64,000 bases of DNA from an uncultured Clostridia bacterium (GTDB taxonomy: Bacteria > Bacillota > Clostridia > Christensenellales > UBA1242). Every line of letters begins with the position of its first letter. Positions within the stretch are counted from its first letter, which is position 1. Where the stretch lies: positions 20,619 through 84,618 of the forward strand of contig CALWQM010000005.1 of NCBI GenBank assembly GCA_944383685.1, read 5' to 3'. The position numbers and the translations under genes were made by a program. Positions 59,910 to 64,000 of the stretch are shown here, piece by piece. The notes under the pieces were generated by a model. The model saw only the letters and a program-made list of their open reading frames with translations. It did not search any database and was not told the DNA's origin.

Positions 59910-60169
59910 GCAATAATTTTTATTTTTCAACTTCCTTTAGTTCCTTCTCAGGCATCAATTTGCGTATCTTTTGTGCCATTAAATAACTATTTTTAATAAC
60001 TTTTGCAATTTCTGTAATTTTTATTAGGTATCATAATTTTATCAAAAAACTACAACTTTTGATGATAAATTTTTCCAGTTATTTTTCCACTAACAATAAG
60101 GTTTTTATCTAATATATTGCCCTTATTTTTATATAATATATTATAGCATATTTGCTGTAAGAAGTAAAG
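59766..60169. other. Gap with a degenerate coding fragment
   Basis: No intact gene. On the minus strand, around 59930-60030, a frame without a start reads EIAKVIKNSYLMAQKIRKL and ends at a stop near 59930. It may be the tail of a decayed small element protein. The rest is AT-rich with short inverted repeats. Confidence 0.35.
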
Positions 60170-60206
60170 AAAAAAAGAGAATTGATTTTATTTTTTCAAT
60201 TCTCTT
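60170..60206 (-). terminator. Terminator overlapping the end of the Bro-N gene
   Basis: AAGAGAATTGA and its complement TCAATTCTCTT flank an AT loop, and on the minus strand seven T follow. The stem includes the TGA stop of the Bro-N gene. Confidence 0.8.
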
Positions 60207-61038
60207 CATCTTCATTATTGTTCTTTATCTCTAATAAATCTTTGTCTTGTGCATTCAGTGGGGAAATGATTGATTTGCCCAGTTCCTTTTCTATATCTTC
60301 TCTTGTATTTCTTGCTATGTTTCCACCTCTTCTTGCTATAGATTTATTTTCACTAAAACTTTGTGGATTGCTTTCTTTTGATATTGCTGTTGTCATTACT
60401 TCTGCAAGTTGATTTAGTGTCAGTTCAATATCTGTCATATTATCTCTTAAATTTTCTTTCTTTAAGTTTTTTACTGCTTTATATTCCTTTACTGACATTC
60501 CAGACCAAGCCTTTGTCATTTCATCTGTGAGTATTGCAAATTCTAGGCTTGTTTTAACTCCTTTGTCTTTCCATTCATCTGTCAATTTTTTTCTTATTTC
60601 TATTCCTTTTAGCCTTTCTGTTATCCATCCTTCAGTGTAGCCTTTTGCTCTATATAGTTCAACACCTCTTTCGAATGCTTTTTGTGGGTCTGCTATTTCG
60701 TCTAGGCGGTCATTTCCAATCTGTGCAAGCCACATCTTAAATGGTTCTGCTTTTGGGCTAGGAATTGATTGTATAAGCCTTAAAATGCCTTTTGTGTTTA
60801 ATACATCGGTTAAGTAATGTTTTCCATCAGAAGATTGCAATTTCAGTTGTCCCACATCTTGGGACAACTGACTTCCTTCTTGTTTTAATTTTGTTTTTAA
60901 TGCGTTCCAATATTTGCGTGGGCGAGGGCTATCAGTTAGAACTGCTATCACATCAACCACACTGAAATACCAATCTTCTTCATTTGCATTCCATTGTGTC
61001 CTTATTTTCTTTTCTTCAAATACTTTTATGTTTGACAT
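60196..61038 (-). CDS. Bro-N domain phage antirepressor-like protein
   Basis: The protein has 280 residues. The Bro-N domain occupies about residues 8-115, with DWYFSVVDVIAVLTDSPRPR, KYWNALKTKLKQEG and the LNTKGILRLIQSIPSPKAEPF segment seen in phage antirepressors and DinD-like proteins. The second half has EIRKKLTDEWKDKGV and a helical tail. AAGGAG precedes the ATG. It marks phage ancestry for this part of the island and may counter a repressor during induction. Confidence 0.8.
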   Translation of the reverse strand: MSNIKVFEEKKIRTQWNANEEDWYFSVVDVIAVLTDSPRPRKYWNALKTKLKQEGSQLSQDVGQLKLQSSDGKHYLTDVLNTKGILRLIQSIPSPKAEPFKMWLAQIGNDRLDEIADPQKAFERGVELYRAKGYTEGWITERLKGIEIRKKLTDEWKDKGVKTSLEFAILTDEMTKAWSGMSVKEYKAVKNLKKENLRDNMTDIELTLNQLAEVMTTAISKESNPQSFSENKSIARRGGNIARNTREDIEKELGKSIISPLNAQDKDLLEIKNNNEDEEN

Positions 61039-61095
61039 TTCTTTCTCCTTTTTTATTATAGCATAAGTTTATTTAAAAACCTATTGTTTATCATA

Positions 61096-62538
61096 TTATG
61101 CAATAAATAAAGAATCGACTTTATTAACAGACTCGAATCCACTTTGTTTTATGTAGTGTGCATAAGTCTTTAAAGTTATGTTTGAGTTTGCGTGACCAAC
61201 CCATTTAGATACAGTTATAATAGGTATATTTGCTACAAGGCAAAGAGAGATAAATGTGTGACGCAAGTAGTGTATAGTTGTCTTTTTTATATTGAATTGT
61301 TTTCTAAATTTATCAAGCCATCCTTTAGGTGTGCAAGGGTGCATATTCCCACCTTCAAGACTTATCATTAAATAATCTTCATCATATAGACCTGGTCTTT
61401 CGCTTACATAATTATCATACCACTTTTTGTATTCGATAAGATAATTAAGTGCAGTCTGTGATAGTGGAATTTCTCTCTTTGATGTCTTATTTTTTGTTTT
61501 ACAAACATATACACCATAAGTAGAATTATATAATCTATCTCTTTCTATCTTCATTGTCTTTTTTTCAAAATCTATATCTTGCCACCTAAGCCCATTCATT
61601 TCACAAGATCTAAGCCCTGTCACTAAAATTAACCCAAAATATATTTTCCATCTAATATCACTTACTTTATCAAGACAATCAAGGAAATAGATTGACTCTT
61701 CTTTGCTTAGAACCTTATCCTCGTCTAGTTCATCTGCTTCTTCATCTTCTGGGAATACAAGTTTAATATATTTTGTTGAAGTGTAATTGTCTTCAAGAAC
61801 TCTATCTCTTACAGCATTATTAAAAATTGTGCTCATAATCCTTTTATATTTTAAGATTGATTCTCTTTTGTAATGTCTTTCTTTAAAGTCAATGAAAGTA
61901 AAATAATCATTCTTTTTTATATGCAATGCTTCACAAATTATATTTACACTCTTTTCATTGAGTGGTTTACCATTTTCTGCTTCAAGTAATGTTGTTCTAG
62001 AAATATTAAACTGACTACAAAAAATATTTTTTGTTTTATATTGTTTTATAATTTCATCCCATAAAGATTTTTTTAGATAGATTTTTGGTTTACTAATATC
62101 CTTGTTTTGTAGTTTATTATAAAATGCCTTCACCATATCGGGAGTCAATTTATCAAAGGTTATTTTTTGAAATTCTTGCTCAAATAGATTTATTGCGTCA
62201 ATAGCCCTATGACAATATGATTTTGATTTGGTTCTTTCTAGTTCTTTAAGCCATTCTTTTGCATAATCTATAAATCCAACTCCACTTTGTGCTCTTTTTC
62301 CATTTAAAATTTCTTCTTGCTCTTTTTTGAATTTATCTTTTTCTTCTCGCAAGGCTTTCATTATTTCTTTTTTGCCTTTTAGATACTCTGGAACTTTCCA
62401 AGTTTTAGATTTTTGCTCAAATTTATTAGTTTTTGGATTTTTAATGCTACATTTTATGCGAAAGGATATTAGATTTCCATTTTTATCATAATTCGCTAAA
62501 TGATACATTTCGTTTCTATTTTTTCTTAAAGTTTCCAT
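61096..62538 (-). CDS. Tyrosine recombinase (integrase) with embedded helix-turn-helix, copy B
   Basis: The ATG at 62538 is chosen (AAGGATGG upstream, and no overlap with the previous gene); an in-frame TTG lies eight codons earlier. The protein has 480 residues. The core-binding domain has an inserted segment (about 150-195) with KNIFCSQFNISRTTLLEAENG that reads as a helix-turn-helix at the same place as in copy A. Catalytic motifs are VTGLRSCEMNGL (Arg), HYLRHTFISL (HxxR) and VGHANSNITLKTYAHY (His and Tyr). Sequence similarity to copy A is clear but low, so the two are distant paralogues from different elements. Confidence 0.9.
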   Translation of the reverse strand: METLRKNRNEMYHLANYDKNGNLISFRIKCSIKNPKTNKFEQKSKTWKVPEYLKGKKEIMKALREEKDKFKKEQEEILNGKRAQSGVGFIDYAKEWLKELERTKSKSYCHRAIDAINLFEQEFQKITFDKLTPDMVKAFYNKLQNKDISKPKIYLKKSLWDEIIKQYKTKNIFCSQFNISRTTLLEAENGKPLNEKSVNIICEALHIKKNDYFTFIDFKERHYKRESILKYKRIMSTIFNNAVRDRVLEDNYTSTKYIKLVFPEDEEADELDEDKVLSKEESIYFLDCLDKVSDIRWKIYFGLILVTGLRSCEMNGLRWQDIDFEKKTMKIERDRLYNSTYGVYVCKTKNKTSKREIPLSQTALNYLIEYKKWYDNYVSERPGLYDEDYLMISLEGGNMHPCTPKGWLDKFRKQFNIKKTTIHYLRHTFISLCLVANIPIITVSKWVGHANSNITLKTYAHYIKQSGFESVNKVDSLFIA

Positions 62539-62548
62539 ATAACCATCC

Positions 62549-62806
62549 TTAATTCTTATCAATATCTTTTAAAGTTTCTTCTACAGAAGGGAATTCTTCT
62601 TGTTCGATTTCAAAATCCAAATATTTAAGGAGTTGAAGTAAATTTACATAAATCTTTGTGCCAGAGTATTTAGCACTTATAGTGCCTTGTCTAATTAATT
62701 GTCTTATATAAAACGATGTAACAACTGTTTCAGGGTCATATCTTTTTATAAATTCCAAGCAACCATCAACAGTTCTTAGCATTGAGATATTCTTTATCTT
62801 AATCAT
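62549..62806 (-). CDS. Excisionase-like small DNA-binding protein, copy B
   Basis: The 85-residue protein mirrors the one at 56260: a LEFIKRYDPETVVTSFYIR segment, RQGTISAKYSGTKIYVNL and a LLKYLDFE helix, followed by an acidic tail. It overlaps the WYL-regulator stop by 8 bp and precedes integrase B by 10 bp, so regulator, excisionase-like gene and integrase form one operon. Confidence 0.65.
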   Translation of the reverse strand: MIKIKNISMLRTVDGCLEFIKRYDPETVVTSFYIRQLIRQGTISAKYSGTKIYVNLLQLLKYLDFEIEQEEFPSVEETLKDIDKN

Positions 62807-63740
62807 TTTCCTTCTTCTCCTCCTTTTCTTTTTTACGATTTTTTAATCTATTTGCGAAATCTTGCTTATGTCTTTGCATCTCTTCTTTTGTAGGGAATAT
62901 AAAATCGTTTGGGTGCTCTGTTTTTAGTGTTTCTAATACTTCATCGGTAGTAAACATTGTGCTCATTCTAATATGAAGTGGTGTTTTATCAAATGTTTCA
63001 TCTTCCAAGACATAATACTTATTTATTTGGTTTAGTGTAAGGAAGTTTGCTACATTTCCACAATTTGGTGCTCCAACAATACAATATGTGTCTTGGAAAG
63101 GTATAAAAGCATATATATTAAATCTTCTAAAAGTCGAATTCACTTTTCCATTAGAAAGTTTGCGTTGCAACATAATTGGTCGTCTTTGGTTGATAATTTC
63201 AATCATATCTTCTGCAAATAAATTTTTTTGAATATTAAAGTTTATATCCTTTGAAAAATAAGAATGTTTATTTAAAAACTCTTTTAACTCACTACCAGCA
63301 GAATAAGACAGTTTTTCAATAATATTCTTTTTAGCACCATCAGAAGCGAGCCTTGATTTTCTTAGCATTTGAATTAAAATGTTGATTTCTATGTCATCAA
63401 GTCTAAATTCGCCAGGCACTAAAATGTCTTCGTTATCACTTGTTAGATAATAGCCATCATAAGGATTGCCTTCAAGTGTGTAGTTAGGCAAGAGATGATT
63501 TTTAAACAATCTAATATATTCTTGAATGGTGTCCTTACTAAGTATTACTTTAAATTTCTCTTTAATTATCTCTAAAATATCTAAAACTTTTAGTGGTTCA
63601 TCTTTTGAAGCATCTTCTGTTAGAACCTTATAGACATAAATTGAATAAAACTTGGTAAATCTATCTTTTTTACCTTTTGGAGTATCTTGGTCATCATAGG
63701 CATTTTCAAGTATATTTAACTTTGGATTTTTATCTTTCAT
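62799..63740 (-). CDS. WYL-domain-like transcriptional regulator
   Basis: The protein has 313 residues. An N-terminal winged-helix-like part (about 25-110) has LDILEIIKEKFKVILSKDTI and YIRLFKNHLLPNY. The second half resembles a WYL ligand-binding domain, with an IIEIINQRRPIML-type strand, a FNIYAFIPFQDTYCIVGAP segment and LTLNQINKYYVLEDETF. WYL regulators often control mobile elements and defence genes. The C-terminus is Lys/Glu-rich. AAAGGAGAAAG lies upstream of the ATG, and a perfect 16-bp palindrome is 64 bp before the start. Confidence 0.6.
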   Translation of the reverse strand: MKDKNPKLNILENAYDDQDTPKGKKDRFTKFYSIYVYKVLTEDASKDEPLKVLDILEIIKEKFKVILSKDTIQEYIRLFKNHLLPNYTLEGNPYDGYYLTSDNEDILVPGEFRLDDIEINILIQMLRKSRLASDGAKKNIIEKLSYSAGSELKEFLNKHSYFSKDINFNIQKNLFAEDMIEIINQRRPIMLQRKLSNGKVNSTFRRFNIYAFIPFQDTYCIVGAPNCGNVANFLTLNQINKYYVLEDETFDKTPLHIRMSTMFTTDEVLETLKTEHPNDFIFPTKEEMQRHKQDFANRLKNRKKEKEEKKEND

Positions 63741-63803
63741 CTTCTTTCTCCTTTTGTTATGTTTTAATCATAACACTTTTATTTTAAAATTTCAAATAAC
63801 AAA

Positions 63804-63819
63804 ACGGGAATATTCCCGT
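63804..63819. promoter_or_regulatory. Perfect 16-bp palindrome, candidate operator
   Basis: ACGGGAATATTCCCGT is a perfect palindrome with a GC-rich edge in an AT-rich gap. It lies upstream of the regulator-excisionase-integrase operon, so autoregulation by the WYL-type protein is likely. Confidence 0.55.
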
Positions 63820-63869
63820 AAGTCTAATTTTTGATATATCGACTTTTTTTGCTTAAAATTTATTCTTTT

Positions 63870-63906
63870 AAATAAAAATACCTACCGTGAGATGCACGAT
63901 AGGTAT
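63870..63906 (-). terminator. Terminator of the gene cut by the right edge
   Basis: ATACCTACCGTG and CACGATAGGTAT form a 12-bp stem with one mismatch over a five-base loop. On the minus strand it is followed by TTTTTATTT. Confidence 0.75.
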
Positions 63907-63911
63907 ATGTT

Positions 63912-64000
63912 TTAACTTATCGTACAAGCATTTCCACCTTGTTCATTTTGAATAGGTTGGAGTGTGGTCATTGGGCTTGTCCCTACCACATCTCTATATA
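63912..64000 (-). CDS. C-terminal end of an unidentified protein cut by the right edge
   Basis: A minus-strand frame enters from the right edge and ends at the TAA at 63912-63914, reading RDVVGTSPMTTLQPIQNE and then a short NACTIS end. It stops five bases before a good terminator, which supports a real gene. Too little is visible to name it. Confidence 0.4.
   Translation of the reverse strand, partial: YRDVVGTSPMTTLQPIQNEQGGNACTIS

Noticed and set aside
59880-59915. A second tRNA gene at the repeated anticodon-loop core
   Set aside because: Only the 12-bp core matches. No acceptor, D-stem or T-arm can be paired around it.

Overview
The window comes from a low-GC, AT-rich Firmicutes chromosome, most likely an uncultured gut member of the Clostridia. 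Supporting this are strong AAGGAGG-type ribosome binding sites, sigma-A style promoters (TTGACA-N17-TAAAAT), short rho-independent terminators, a DegV protein, a YhbS-type GNAT, a [2Fe-2S]-tailed glycerol-3-phosphate dehydrogenase cluster and a giant InlB/MucBP-repeat surface protein. TGA is used as a normal stop, so this is the standard bacterial code. The species assignment is inference.

Region 1 (1-23.7 kb) is one reading frame. It is already open at the left edge and ends in a transmembrane helix plus a Lys-rich tail. At over 7,890 residues it is one of the largest bacterial proteins one meets. It is built from dozens of InlB B-type (GYTFxGW) and MucBP-like repeats and has no LPXTG signal.

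Region 2 (23.8-50.6 kb) is chromosomal backbone: a diaminopentanoate-dehydrogenase-like enzyme with a His/Cys tail, thymidylate kinase, and a glycerolipid catabolism locus. In that locus glycerol kinase, a monoacylglycerol-lipase-like hydrolase, a YhhN protein and a GNAT lie on the minus strand. They diverge from a three-gene glycerol-3-phosphate dehydrogenase operon on the plus strand. Next come a GNAT, three related YwaF-like membrane proteins, DegV, a lipoprotein, MscS with DNA polymerase IV, a secernin-type C69 peptidase, a glycerate kinase broken by two -1 shifts, and a bacterial NHEJ operon with a split LigD (ku, PE-ligase, polymerase). The backbone ends with a remnant of a surface-protein N-terminus and a phosphatidylserine-decarboxylase-family enzyme.

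Region 3 (50.8 kb to the right edge) is an accessory island. It begins at a 3'-half fragment of a tRNA-Arg(ACG) gene followed by its terminator, the signature of integration into a tRNA gene. The intact copy is not in the window and is predicted to lie to the right. The island holds an HUH-type replication initiator with an origin-like upstream region, an XRE repressor divergent from an Nmad3 (nucleotide-modification-associated) operon, a beta-flower-like small protein and a second XRE regulator. It also holds two tyrosine recombinases that each carry an embedded helix-turn-helix and a small excisionase-like partner, a HEPN-motif protein, a Bro-N antirepressor and a WYL-type regulator. A tRNA-Arg(CCT) gene with an unusual but self-consistent elbow (U19-A56 in place of G19-C56) lies inside it, and its anticodon-loop core recurs 174 bp away. 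The right edge cuts a further minus-strand gene.
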